Source: Phoronis australis (Eukaryota > Phoronida > Phoronidae). From it: 61,063 nucleotides of DNA. Below the pieces are notes generated by a model. That model saw only the letters and a program-made list of their open reading frames with translations, ran no database searches and had not been told where the DNA came from. The stretch is taken from the NCBI GenBank assembly GCA_002633005.1, contig NMRA01000136.1, forward strand, positions 2,593 to 63,655. Direction: 5' to 3'. The position numbers were made by a program, and so were the translations under genes. Shown here piece after piece: positions 11,047 through 21,820 of the stretch; the first letter of the stretch is position 1, and the number at the start of each line of letters is the position of its first letter.

Positions 11047-12120
11047 ACACTCGCTCACGTGAGATGACTCTCGTATGGATGGAAAATATCATTTCACATG
11101 TGCGGGTAAATCGCATTACATTGTCGCTACGATGCTTTGCCGGTTTTCGAATCGAAAGCAGACGATTTAACACAGATTAGGGTCATTAGATTGTAAAAAA
11201 ATATCAACAAAATTTGTTCTCCAACGGTTTACAGTAAGGATACCCATAAATTTTGTAATTTCATTTCGAACGTCTGTTTTACATTCCTCCTGTTTTTGTC
11301 TTGGTATGCAATATACCTATTTTTAATATTAGAAAATTATTATTTTTCATTTACAACATGTGGCCTTGCTGTCGTAAAAATTTTAAATATTTCACGATTT
11401 ACAATTTACAATTAGGCCTTTAAAAAGTCCTTATTGTAAACACCTAAGTACTGTTAAGTACTTGTTAAAACAAAGGTGGTCATTTTTGCATCAGAAACAC
11501 AGTATGACAAACCTGAAGGGTGGCCTTGAGTGATCTTTTTATTTGGTCTTGGAATGGTTCTTGAAGTTGTATGGACCTGTGAATATTAGACACACGTTAT
11601 TTTTTCAGATTTGTCTTAAATAGAGGAATCATCTAGCCTGATACCACGTACACCGCAGTCGACCAGATTTAATGGGTGAGCTTTAGACGATTCCAAATGT
11701 GTGTTTACAGGTAAGACATAATACTTTTGATTTGTTTTGTTTTGTCATTGGATAATAAACAGTGCTGTTTGGACCAGAAAAAGTGTCACAAAAATGTGTG
11801 AGCGCATTTGTTTTTACGTCTACGCGTACAGATGCACCTAATTATGCTTACATAAAGGCCTTATTTCACGGAGTTATTCTTGTTCAAACACTTTGAAGTA
11901 TATACCAAATTAAATACTATGCAGCATGCTAAAAACTTTTTCGCTTTTCTGTTATCAAACAACAAGCCTTTTCGAGTGGAATTTTGTACCTCGTCCGAAA
12001 TCAGGAAACAATTTATTAAATTCCAGTTGTATACTTATTCCAGGACTTCAGGTCTTCATGTCTCCACGTGATAAAAGTTTGCCTGTAATAGGACCGTCCC
12101 AGATTAGACAGCGACACCCG
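11047..12120. other. No gene recognised
   Basis: AT-rich intergenic sequence. Short open frames at 11880-12135 overlap in two frames and lack domain features. Confidence 0.5.
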
Positions 12121-12125
12121 TCTCC

Positions 12126-12268
12126 CGTTCAGTAACGCTAGGACCTCGCTAAAAAGCAAGACTTCGCGAGATTACGTGAAATGTTGCCGTGCATTTTAAA
12201 TGAGAACACGTGACTTTGACTAGGTTTTAGCTAGGTCCTAGCGTAGGTACTAGCGTCTACTGAACGCC
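12126..12268. repeat. Imperfect inverted repeat upstream of the glycosyltransferase-like gene
   Basis: CGTTCAGTAACGCTAGGACC at 12129 pairs with the complement of 12222-12268, which reads GCGTTCAGTAGACGCTAG, then TACCTACGCTAGGACCTAGC. The right arm has an extra ~12 bp and the loop is ~65 bp. It could be a small MITE or a hairpin near the promoter. Confidence 0.55.
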
Positions 12269-12289
12269 AGCCCGAATCTCGCAGTATTT

Positions 12290-12315
12290 ACCCACAATGC
12301 CGTAAACATCCGTCA
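12290..12315 (+). promoter_or_regulatory. Possible promoter element (ZNF143-like motif)
   Basis: TTTACCCACAATGCCG lies in locally CpG-richer DNA about 800 bp before the first coding exon. It resembles the CCCAGAATGC half of the motif often found at animal promoters. This is weak evidence for a start site of the gene at 13099-17022; no TATA box or upstream exon could be fixed. Confidence 0.15.
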
Positions 12316-13098
12316 GGCACAGTTGCTGCCTCGTTTTTGGGGCACTAGTTTCACATGTCATTTTTTGTTGTCTTATTCTTTACAAGATTTTCTCGGATGC
12401 ATTACTCTATTCGTCCTTTCAATGCCAACGAAGTAATACTTCTGTGCTGTGGGCTGCAATTCCGACGTAAAAACTTTGATTAACGGGGATGCGTTATCTG
12501 AAAAATTTCGGCTTCGCGACATCAATGAGAGATACGAAAATGTGCCTGATTTCCAAAACTAGGTCACGGGCTTTCTTATCTCCAGGAAAAAGGAGAGTTC
12601 TATTGCCGTGTAATTCGAGACGGTCTATTACCACCAGCAATGATCATGGGTGGTTTTTGTCTCCTCTTCGTCTCCTAGTGAATAGTGTTAGTTTTTCCCC
12701 GTTGAAATGTAATTTCTTAATATTTTCGCTAATTGTCGGAATTTCTTTCCTTGCATGTTTGTTGTAATATATAATGTTTACCCAAGTTTTACTCCCTGTC
12801 ACGCACTTTTAGCATAGCCGAATAGACGACCTTGCTACTCAATCGTTCCTGAATGAATTTCACTTCCAACTTCGCAGTAAATCTAAAATGACGGAGTGTC
12901 ACACCGCTCCAGATCGTCACGTGCCAAGTGCGGATTTTTACTGAAGGATTTTTCGCCTATGGGTTTCCTTGGGATGACTGCGGGGTACATGAAGGTGTCA
13001 GTGACTTCTTTAAAGCATGATTTAAGACCTTAATAACTGTTGAAAACACGTGTGGCTAGGTCTTTAAATTTTCTAACCTCTTGTTACTTTCGTTACAG

Positions 13099-13395
13099 AA
13101 AACAGCGTTTAGTTGTGCCATGGGTGATGGCTGGTGTCTTCGTAATCGGATTCCTCTGTCAGCAAGCCTATGTGGCTACACTGCCCCGACAGCGGGACTC
13201 GTCCGTTAAGCCTATGAACACCACTGCAAATCCCGAGGTGGGAGTCAAATTCATTTACCACACGCAAACAGCGCAGTGTTTGTCTGCATACCACCTCCGC
13301 TCCGACATTGTTGGTGATAACGAGAAATGCCGTTGCCTCGTTGTTGTTTTGTCTTATAAAAAGTTGTGCACGAACACTTCCTATCCACATGTAAG
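13099..13395 (+). CDS. Glycosyltransferase-like gene, first coding exon
   Basis: The exon follows a good acceptor (TTACTTTCGTTACAG) and ends at a consensus donor (AAG|GTAAGAA). The best start is ATG at 13127, with purine at -3 and G at +4. It gives a short hydrophobic N-terminus, MAGVFVIGFLCQQAYVA, which fits a signal peptide or signal anchor. If the frame instead continues from an upstream exon, ~9 basic and neutral residues precede it, typical of a type II Golgi protein. The lumenal part has two N-glycosylation sequons (NTT, NTS) and a beta-strand-like CRCLVVVLSYKK, as at the start of a GT-A fold. It ends in phase 2 and joins 16257 in frame. Confidence 0.72.
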
Positions 13396-13574
13396 GTAAG
13401 AACATGACAGGGCGCCGAAATCACACGCCCTGCTTTTTAAGTACAGTGGTCACAAATAGTTAAAGAAGAATGTCACCCGATTTAATAAGTCTTTTTAACC
13501 GTCTTAATCGGTTTATATCCATATCGCCTCGCCTACGGTCGACCTTACCTTGCCGAGAGGTGTCGCGTTAACCT

Positions 13575-13830
13575 GTGAGGAAGGTGAGAAACGACGCAGC
13601 GACGTCAGTGGTTCTTTGCACAGTGAATGCCGCTATAGTGCGGTGCATCGTATCCGCTTGTCCGAACTATGCAGCTAAGAGGAAAGCGGATATATCGTTT
13701 TTTCGACTTCCTCCACAGTCCCAAATTCTTAGGAAGTGGCTCGCGGTAGTGAAGAATGAAAAGTACGATGTTAATAGCAGTATGAAACATCTCCGTGTCT
13801 GTGGCCGGCAGTCGTCGACAGTGAGCCTGA
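13575..13830 (+). pseudogene. THAP-like zinc finger fragment in the intron
   Basis: The plus strand encodes VRCIVSACPNY, then ISFFRLP, QILRKWLAVVKNEK and LRVCGRQSS. Spacing and sequence fit the C2CH THAP DNA-binding domain: CX4C, FxxFP-like FFRLP, an invariant-looking Trp, and a late Cys. The final HF of the usual RVCGRHF is QS, so one zinc ligand is lost. THAP domains occur in host regulators and in P- and Kolobok-type transposases; given its place in an intron and the Kolobok-like copies elsewhere in the window, I favour a transposon relic. Confidence 0.5.
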
Positions 13831-13849
13831 CGAATGCCGGCTTACTACG

Positions 13850-14026
13850 CTCCGTTGTCTGTGCATGTTCACGCCTCTCTAGTGTTTCTTGATCACTGTA
13901 TTCCGGTTCGAACTGATAGCCTGTGATACCTGCGAAGTCTTCGTCGGATAAACTCTCGTCTAGAAGTCGGGATTTTATTGATGTTCTGCTTTCTGTTTCA
14001 AAATGAAGTATTCTCGCCCTAACCAA
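13850..14026 (-). pseudogene. Unidentified acidic coding-like fragment opposite the THAP fragment
   Basis: The minus strand encodes SRLLDESLSDEDFAGITGYQ followed by FEPEYSDQETLERR, an acidic segment with a YxFEPE core of a kind I associate with transposon-derived or P2X-tail-like proteins, without being able to name the family. It reads away from the THAP fragment, so the two may be the divergent 5' ends of two genes of one element. Confidence 0.3.
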
Positions 14027-14726
14027 TGCTAATATAAAACTGAAACAAAGTCTGTCTGGTTAGATACAATTTGCAATGCCTTTGAGTGCAAATGTGTTGA
14101 GAAGCCAGCAGTGAAGCAGTGAATAAACCGCTGCATTACCGGCTTCAGATGCAATAAAGATAATTGACCGGGCACCGAGGCCGTGTGAGCGCATGCTAAT
14201 TCAGTGTTTGCTGACAGAAACCGTTGTGAAACAATAACTCGATTGTCTATCCCACTGCTAGGTGTTGGGGTAATCTTTATTTACTTATACATTATTCAAA
14301 TAATGATTGTCAATGTACAACTTCTGCCCTGACGGTTCTGTGGCCAAAGGTGAACCTGAATTTGCGGCCCCCGACGAGTAAGTAGATTTGAAGTTCCGTA
14401 GCTAATTCACTAACATAATCACGTGCACATTACTTCTTTAGCTCACTAGTATAGTATTTTGTTGACTGGAAGTTTAGTTTCCAACTTTGGCTGGTTTATG
14501 TTTGTGATGTCTTCAGTACGGCCGCGACGCGCCTGATCGGGTGCCGAGCCACTGGCCGGGATAACAACCATTTTGTGTGTTATGAAGTAATAAAATCACA
14601 AGTTTAAACAACAAAGATCTAGGCTCTCCTTTCGGTAGTTCACGGAAGAATACTTCGAATTTATCTCCGAACAGACTCCAAACTCCTGCTACTGACCTTC
14701 TTGGTAAATTGGCCTGCCGAACTTTG

Positions 14727-14972
14727 CATGCGCGCACCCTGGGGGGGCTCGGGGGGATCGAACGATTCCCCCAATTGGCGAAGTTGGCAAAAAGGTCCAC
14801 CCCCGAGATACAAAAAGTCCGAGAAAATGGGAAAAATTCCATTTAATAAGCGCAAAGTTGCAATTCACTGAGGTGCGCCCGTTTTTTTTTAGTCCGCCCG
14901 CTCTTTTGTTAGCGAATGGTCCAAAACGTCATCAATTCGAGCCCCTAATATCGAAGCCTGGGTGCGCGCATG
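14727..14972 (-). mobile_element. 246-bp MITE, copy 1, with 5-bp target duplication
   Basis: Ends are CATGCGCGCACCCTGG and CCTGGGTGCGCGCATG, exact inverted repeats. They are flanked by CTTTG on both sides (14722-14726 and 14973-14977). The interior aligns with the copy at 27425-27677 in opposite orientation, sharing for instance the complement of GGACTTTTT and ATCGTTCGA. Its coding capacity is nil, so it is mobilised by an enzyme encoded elsewhere. The superfamily is uncertain; 5-bp duplications are uncommon among cut-and-paste elements. Confidence 0.85.
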
Positions 14973-15642
14973 CTTTGTAGACTACGGTGTGTCCAGATAC
15001 CAATAAATCCGTAGCAGCGAAATAAAACAACACGCTTTTATAAGAACTCGGTGTGTTTTTAAGGGTTTTACATCGAAGTTTGGTGATTTATTGGTGTTAA
15101 GCGATGAATTCAAGCGATAAGCTGACACCAGTAACCCGTGTTGTGAACTGCTGAAGAGACTTCGTGTGAAACCAATGATGTCCTTGGATAATATTAACAC
15201 CTCCATCTGCCGTCAGGTGTTAGGTAACGCAACCGAACGTGTCGTTATCGAGTAAAACTACGCGACCTAAATTGATACAAAATAGGTTGTTTTTTGGGTG
15301 GCATGCTCCTTTAACGGTTTTACGAGAAAATATACAATGTAGATTGCGGTATTCCAAAAATGCATGCGTTTCAAAAAAGGAGGTTTGTATAAAGCAATGG
15401 CGACCATTCGCGTATTGTCCCTCCCTCCGTCCCTCCCTCACTCTCTCCCCTCTACATCCTCTTGCTATCGTTTACTTCAAAGAATCGTAATGCAGTCTGG
15501 GCTTCAGGTACAGCAGAGCCACTGCCTCAATGCTGCCATTCGCCTTTCTATACATGTACGTAAGATTCCCGCAGAGGTCTCACTGAAGGCACCAGAGTAG
15601 AAACGGCTGTGTCCAAAATGAAGTTCACGACTTCAGTTACAT

Positions 15643-16152
15643 GACTAATCTTCATCGATTTTTTCATGGATATCTATTCTTGATGGTTTTGGCAAAACGG
15701 AACATGGTGTTTCTTTTGTGCGACAATGGATTTGTACAAAATCTTATACACTTCCTAATTCGTGTACTGTTACCAGTGACAGTGTTGAGATTCTTAATTT
15801 GACTACGAAAAACGGAGATAACAATTTCAACAATGAAGGCTTCGACTGTTTTGTTTTAGAAGGGGGTTTGATAATTAATATGTCCGTTGCTATTTACGTG
15901 GCAAAAAGGAAGTTGTCTGCAATCCATTCGTTCTACTATCTTTATTAACGTGTCGCTTTCCACAAATGACTGTCACGGGATAACAAATGATTCTTTGAGG
16001 TTTGAAGACGTGGATTTACGTTTTTCACTCGTCGAGGATGCAATGGACATAGCAAAGGTTAAAAAGCAGATCGCTTGCATTGCCCGATTTCATTGTTATA
16101 CTTCGACGCCATTTGGGAAGATTTCGTTAATTACGTTGAAAATTTGAATCAG
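15643..16152 (+). pseudogene. Coding-like frames ending at a strong splice donor
   Basis: Several plausible frames follow one another with shifts: MTNLHRFFHGYLFLMVLAKR from 15643, EILNLTTKNGDNNFNNEGFD in another frame, LRFEDVDLRFSLVEDAMDIA in a third, and YFDAIWEDFVNYVENLNQ running into CAG|GTAAGATG at 16153. No frame links both to the donor at 13395 and to the acceptor at 16256 without a stop, so this is not an alternative exon of the surrounding gene. A decayed gene or transposon is likely; I do not recognise it. Confidence 0.3.
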
Positions 16153-16256
16153 GTAAGATGCAAAGCTACAACTACATACAGATGTATACACATATGAAAT
16201 CTCGGTATGTTGCACTGAGAAAAACATTCGACTAACTTGACACCCTGCGTTTACAG

Positions 16257-17022
16257 GTATTTCTACGCGCCCCACACAAGTGTGAACGTCGGCCGTAATA
16301 TGCTACACAACTACACAGCAAAGATCTTGGCCAATACTGGGGCAGTTTATTACATTTTTATTGACGAGGACGCGCATATACAGAGAACTCGCACTGATCT
16401 TCTTGATCCGAACGTTCGAGCTAAAGTAGATTCAACGCTTCCAATACTGAGACAGTTTGAAAATTTTCTTCTCGAAGTTAAACCGGCTGTTAGCACCTGC
16501 ATCTATTCTACGTCCACTAATGCCCACGTGTTCAAAGAGGACTTCTTCTCCACGTGCTGCAGAATGAGGAATGGGAGTACGATGCTATTCCCGGAGTTTT
16601 TTCCCATGATAAGCTATGATTTGTGCATGTTTGCTCACCATGTGAACGCATCTCCTCATTTATTCCCAATACCGGTGAAATATGAATCGAAGTCATGGTG
16701 GATGGGTGATGTCATCATGCCATTCAGGACTTACGTTAAGTATCGGGGACAAGCCGTTGTATATTCACCAATGCATATCTTGAACAGCGGACACAGTGAC
16801 TACCCTAAAGTAGGCGGAGGTGTTGTTGGGTATGACGTCATAATGAAGGAGGAAAGGGATTTGGCGCCAGTTTCTCTTCGCGCTGATCGAGTATGGAAGG
16901 ATCCTTTGTTCATAAGAAGGCGACAGCCTCCTTACTACTCAATGATCAATCCACAATTTAAATATGTTCCTTATAGTAAAAATCCCGCTATGTTGCCATA
17001 CTACGGACTACTTAAACAGTAG
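16257..17022 (+). CDS. Glycosyltransferase-like gene, last coding exon
   Basis: Together with 13127-13395 this exon gives a 344-residue protein. Residues ~90-130 contain VRYFYAPHTSVNVGRNM and then the hydrophobic strand YYIFIDEDAH, a DxD-type metal/nucleotide-sugar motif (DED at ~126-128). Later features are paired Cys (~190-191), WWMGDVIMPF (~237-246) and a putative acceptor-side block NSGHSDYPKVGGG. Three more sequons (NYT, NGS, NAS) support a lumenal location. I infer a Golgi or secretory GT-A-like glycosyltransferase of unknown donor and acceptor. The TAG stop at 17020-17022 ends the frame. No lesion is seen. Confidence 0.75.
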
Positions 17023-17510
17023 TTACTTTAAAAATGTATGTTGCATGATTTGTTTATAGACTATTTTCGGCAGAAATGTGACTCAAATTACACGAGTTTT
17101 AGATAGAATCTGTTAGTTACTCTGTATGGAACAGTGCCTGGTTGCATGAAACAGTCGCAAATCGGGACTTGATTAACTTCCCTAAATCTACTCTGTATTT
17201 GTGGGCTTCTGAAAACACTGCTTATCCTTTTTATGCTGTTTGAGTATCATTATTTAGTCTTGTATTGACTTTGACACAAATCGATAGTGAGCTCAACGTT
17301 GAATTCGCAATATTGTTAAAAATAAGAGGGATCTTTTCAGGCAAAGCCCCTAATTTAAAAGGACACCAAACCCGATTTTGCCATATTGACAGGTACTAAA
17401 AGTTGGCTATTCCATCCAGTTCTCTAAAACAAAATAATGCTCTGTAACCCTCGATGACCCTTAAAGGTTTGAAAACTAATTTCAAATGCTTTAAGAAAAA
17501 TAAACAACAC
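17023..17510 (+). other. Probable 3' UTR of the glycosyltransferase-like gene, with a dispersed repeat
   Basis: No ORF. An AATAAA hexamer is at 17499-17504. The segment 17356-17480 belongs to a dispersed family also seen at 23877 and 41579, so the poly(A) signal may belong to that repeat rather than to the gene. Confidence 0.35.
17356..17480 (+). repeat. AAAGGATACCAAACCCGG family, copy 1
   Basis: It starts AAAGGACACCAAACCCGATT and includes ATCCAGTTCTCT(A/G)AAACAAA, aligning with 41579-41690 over ~110 bp and with 23877-23945 over the first ~60 bp. It has no coding capacity and is of unknown type. Confidence 0.6.
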
Positions 17511-17929
17511 CAAGGACCATAATGACCAATTTGTGTCATAGTTGTCACGTTGGAGCAGACTTTTTCATTGAGCTTAATCGGGATGATAATTTCATACGCT
17601 TAGCGTTGTCTCAAGCACTAACTAGCTCTCAGTCCTTTCTAATCCCTTCTTATCTGACTGGAAACATTTGGGACCAGTTTTGAATCGGAAATTGTTTTTG
17701 TGTCAAAAGACGACACGAATTTAATAGATTTAATTTTGGAGTCGTCAAGTGCGACTTAGTATTAGACGTTCATCCTCGTCAAATGTTACGCTTCTTTTCT
17801 ACAAGGCGATATTCAAACTTCTCGTTAAAGACACCGTATTCTTTGGGTTGGTTTATATAAAATGAAAAATAATTGTGGGAGGACCGGTACACGTTGTATC
17901 AGACCTGTGCAGACCGCTCATGTTGGCCC

Positions 17930-18070
17930 ATTGCACTGATTACCTGGAACCATTTTAAGTTAAAACGGGCTCAAGGATTAAACAATGTGGCCTAGTGAGA
18001 CTCGAACCCACGACGGCTATCTATCCCACTAGTCCACACTGCCTCCTCAATTGGCTTAAGTTGAGAAGGT
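17930..18070 (-). mobile_element. tRNA-derived SINE relic
   Basis: On the minus strand TGGGTTCGAGTCTCAC (18010-17995) is a near-perfect pol III B box, and TGGACTAGTGGG (18036-18025) resembles an A box. The two are only ~15 nt apart, less than in an intact tRNA head, so either the head has an internal deletion or the A box is fortuitous. No tRNA cloverleaf can be formed. Confidence 0.5.
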
Positions 18071-18299
18071 GCATAGTGCAGATTATAAACAAACATGTAC
18101 ACTGTCTAATTTCTGGGAATGGTCCGAGCCGCAAATCCTATGATGGAAGGCAGCGAGGGAGCACTCATGGTGTCTAGGTTGGATGGAAAGAAGCTATAAA
18201 TTTTGACAACTATATGTAATAGGGAGTGAGAAGAGCGAGTAGGAGGTAAAGACGGTTAAGTAGTCAGCAGCGTAGATTGCAACCTCACCGTCAACAATT

Positions 18300-19245
18300 T
18301 TGTAGAGTAAAAACAAGTTACATGGGCTTTGTAGATATCTATTAGTTACCTATCTGGCTGCTCTGCGCTGGACCACGTCATCTTTTGACATTTCGTCGAG
18401 TGTATGGGTCCCAGTCGCTAGAGCCGTACTCTAAGATGGGCCTACAAAAGACTTGTACGCATTTTGTCACTAGTGAATCGCTCACATGTAAGTTCCTACG
18501 TAGAAAGCTCAATTTCTTGTTGGCTTTTGTCGTGATGGTATCTGCATGTGACTTCCAGGATAAATGAGGTGTGTAAGTAAGTCCAAAGTACTTGGCGGAG
18601 TCAACGATCTCGAAAGTTTGACCGTGAAGTTGATAATGGGAATGGACAGGTTTTTTACTCATGTAAACACGTAGTACCTGGCACACATCAGGATAGATTT
18701 CCATCAGCCATCTGGTCTCCCAGTCGACACGCCTGTCATGGTCTTGTTGGAGTTTCGCTGAATCAGATTCGCTTTAATTGTCAGATATGTTATAGTGTCA
18801 TCTACAAGGGGAGTTTTAGATGTCAGGTTTTCAGCAATGTCATTGATAGAAAACAGAAACGAACAAGGACTCCAAATGACACACTAATGGTGTTAAATTT
18901 ATCTCCATCGAGGACCACTATCTGTGAGCGGCCTAATAAGAAAAAGTCTTATCAACACGCGTTTTTTGCCTCTGAAACCGTAAGTCAATGGCTTGGACAA
19001 TAGTCTGATGGTTTACTTTGCCAAAAACTTTCAGCAATTCCATGATTAGTACGTCTGTTTGCGTACTTGGTGACAAAGTGTTTACGAGATCATGTGTAAA
19101 TTGTACGTACAAGTTGGGTATCGCATGATGTCATGTTGGAGGTAATACATGATGTTGTCAGATGACGCATGGTCCATGATGTTGCTGACTAATATGTGCT
19201 CCATTAGCTTACTAGGTATCGATGTTAAATTAATATTGCAAGAAT
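18300..19245 (-). pseudogene. CR1/Jockey-like LINE reverse transcriptase fragment
   Basis: Reading down the minus strand from 19245: SIPSKLMEHILVSNIMDH, then decayed palm sequence with stops, then RRVDWETRWLMEIYPDVCQV at ~18730-18690 and the thumb region YFGLTYTPHLSWKSHADTI, NKKLSFLRRNLHV, and PILEYGSSDWDPYTRRNVKR ending near 18378. The order and motifs are those of the C-terminal half of a non-LTR RT. Multiple stops and frameshifts; endonuclease and tail not found. Confidence 0.75.
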
Positions 19246-19486
19246 TTCTAGACAAATCGTCAGATTAACAACTTGAAAAACAAAATACAAACTATTTCTT
19301 CCCAATACAGTTTTCATATTTCATATTACATATTCGCGCTGGCGCTCAAAAATACCAACAAACATTTACCAAGTGCATAATCGCCATCATTTCGAGGTCA
19401 AAGGTCACACTTTCCATAAAATGGAAATTAATAAAATGTAGCCCTTGAATCAAGCAGGAATCTTCAAGATATTAACTACTCTACTG

Positions 19487-20335
19487 GATTACCCTTTTGA
19501 TTTCCTGGATATTCGGGGACCTCTCGTCTCCTTCGATGTAATGTTGACTGTGATGAGTAGCGGGAACTTTCAGCCTCCCCTGTAACAAGAGCATTGGAGT
19601 AGTACGCACCTAATTTCATAGGGCTGAGTGTATCGTTTGTGACCCTGTCGAGCAAGAAGAAGAGGAATTCGCATAGTAGTCGGGCTCTTTCCAAGTGGTC
19701 CATCTTTAGGGCAAGCAGGAGACAGGACATTACCTTACCGGTGAGAGCAAAATGTGTGAGCGTCCTAAAACTTAGATTTTTTCCCGTACGTGGAAGGGGT
19801 GTCTGAAAATATACAACGGATCTGCAGTCAAATCAATATCAGAGTGGCACATAAACCAGTTAAAGCACTGTGACAACTCTTGGTGCATCCTAAAAACTAG
19901 CAGGAAAATGATCGTATTACTAGGGTCGTTTATGGTATTCACTCTAAGGGAGAGCAAAGGGATCAGTTTCATATGGGCGAGACTGAGCAACCACACAAGA
20001 AACGCTTGTATCAACATAGGCGGGCTGCGAGGAAAGGAATTTTATCAGCTGTGTATAATCAGCTGTATTACCACACTTTGTAATGAAAACGTCAAGATCT
20101 CGTGCAAAGAAAAGAACCAGTTTGGGAGAGGTGTTTGAGAGGCTATTCACATCAACACTTTCTCTCAACAAACTAGGTGGCACCAGGTTAAAATTGTTCT
20201 CGTCCTGGAACGAGAGTATAGAAGCAGTTTTGAAATCCTACCTGACCAGAATTCCTTCAAAGTCAACATCCCATCGAAGGAGACGAGGGGTCTCCGAAGA
20301 TGTAGGAAATCAAAAATGTAATGCAGCAGACCAGT
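19487..20335. repeat. Pair of inverted ~70-bp repeats
   Basis: 20263-20335 (GTCAACATCCCATCGAAGGA and onward) matches the reverse complement of 19487-19557 at ~80%. The interior of ~700 bp contains no recognised gene. It may be a small inverted-repeat transposon, or two copies of a dispersed fragment in opposite orientation. Confidence 0.5.
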
Positions 20336-20339
20336 CTTA

Positions 20340-21384
20340 ACGGTTCATATCTGATGAGGGAAATGTGCTAACTCTGTGTCTCGCCATACCAACTAACGAG
20401 ACGTAGTGGTTTGCCTTTTGGGAGGAAAGTCGAATAAGTGAGGAGCAGTTGACTGGTTGTTTTTTTTTTTGAAATGTAAAAATTAAAGGAAAAATGGTAT
20501 GTTTTTTCATAGGAAATTGATGATTTTAAGAATCTTAAAACGTTAGAAACAATTAACCTCGTCAGTCAAGGCAACATTCCTAGTGCCAAAAAATATGATT
20601 TTGAAAACGGAGCCGTACCAGCCAGGATAAATCCTCCTGTGTTCCCGCAAACAAATGATCGGACAAAAACAGCGTTTAGTACTGCTTACAAGGGATTTTG
20701 ACAGTCCCTATACTAAAAGAAAGTGGTTATCGTACTCCTTAACCACCGATTCTCCGTGCTCTCTACGCTTCCCCCCTTTTTGTTGTAGGGGACAACTAGT
20801 CTAGACTACAATGAAATCGATTTTGAAAAGACAGAAATATCGTTTTCGAATCTGAATTTGGTGATTGAATCCGGCCCTGGTCCTCAGAACATCCATGTGT
20901 GCCCGCAGCGCGTACACAAATAGGAGAGCGTTCCTGTTCGGGAGGTTTCCTAGGTTGTAAAACTATGACGTGAAATTGTACGGAATGGGGCGATTTAGTG
21001 AGGAGGGTATGGGGGCCCCATATTCTCACCTGCACCCAACCCCCCATACTACGTACACCGGCACTGGTTACAAAACAGATCAGTAACGATGAGAAGGTAT
21101 CCTGGGATACTGCTACAAAACAATCGAGAAGCTTTCATTATACAAGCGTGAATATTTCTACAAAAATACAAGTTACTTACCGGAAACAGAATATTCTCTC
21201 CGCATCGCATTGTATATCTAAAAAGACATATAGAGACAACTGTACGAGTCAAGGTCTCAAGCTGTCTGTGAAGCATCTTGTGCATCAATACATAGCACAG
21301 CATACTTAGCAAATAGACAATACCACCGTCTCAGCTTGCCACAGTGCAGACGATGGACATCTCATAGGCTCTCCATACACCGAA
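20340..21384. other. No gene recognised
   Basis: AT-rich with a T-run at 20460-20472. Overlapping short open frames on both strands around 20998-21312 have no coding character. Confidence 0.45.
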
Positions 21385-21421
21385 AACGTTTCTACGAATT
21401 ATGCCTCAAACTGATTAAACC

Positions 21422-21459
21422 TTCTTCTTCTTCTTCTTCTTCTTCTTCTTCTTCTTCAG
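21422..21459 (+). repeat. (CTT)n microsatellite
   Basis: About 12 CTT units forming the 3' tail of the LINE insertion on the minus strand. Confidence 0.95.
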
Positions 21460-21820
21460 TGTTCCCGGCCATGCAGCTTGGATAGTCAGTCGGGTCTTCT
21501 GGGTGAAGCCTGCTGTTCGCCTCAATGACGCCGTCGGGCCCCAGTTTTACCTTGAGTTCCACAGGACTAGGCCATGTCTGGCGCCTTAGGGTATCGAACG
21601 TAGGGCAGCTCTGCAGTAAATGCTCAGGTTTCTGGGGGCCGGTGCAACAGGAGCACTCCTCTGTGTGAGAGATTTTCAGGCGATGCATGTGAGAGAGCAG
21701 CTAGCAGTGGCCGGTTCTTAGCCTGAAGATAGTGACTTGTTCTTTCCGGCCAAGCTGGTGGATATAGTCTTCTTCAGTACCTAGACGTAGGTGTTCCCTC
21801 GAGGCATTTCTAAAGTGACT
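21422..21820 (-). mobile_element. 5'-truncated LINE 3' end with 12-bp target duplication and GAA tail
   Basis: The minus strand encodes EQVTIFRLRTGHC, a stop, LLSHMHRLKISHTEEC, then GPQKPEHLLQSCPTFDTLRR, the Cys/His-rich end typical of LINEs with an RNase H-type tail. It finishes in a (GAA)n tail (plus strand CTT, 21422-21459). The insertion is flanked by a perfect ACTGATTAAACC at 21410-21421 and 21821-21832. One in-frame stop is present. Confidence 0.85.

Larger units (their letters stand above)
13396..16256 (+). other. Intron of the glycosyltransferase-like gene (2.86 kb)
   Basis: Donor GTAAGAAC at 13396 and acceptor GCGTTTACAG ending at 16256 are both strong, and the phases match (two bases plus one base make an Arg codon in VRYFYAP). 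It contains a THAP-like fragment, a MITE and a run of coding-like frames, which are listed separately. Confidence 0.65.

Noticed and set aside
12420-12767. Frame with FCAVGCNSD (possible THAP start) followed by a 92-codon frame from 12489
   Set aside because: The CxxxC is followed by no FP/Trp/CxxH pattern, the first frame has a stop after four codons, and the longer frame has no recognisable domain.
13109-13405. 98-codon minus-strand frame over the first glycosyltransferase-like exon
   Set aside because: It is antisense to an exon with correct splice sites and phase, and its translation has no features.
17995-18036. Functional tRNA gene on the minus strand
   Set aside because: The B box is good but the A box is too close and no cloverleaf or anticodon arm can be formed; a SINE relic fits better.
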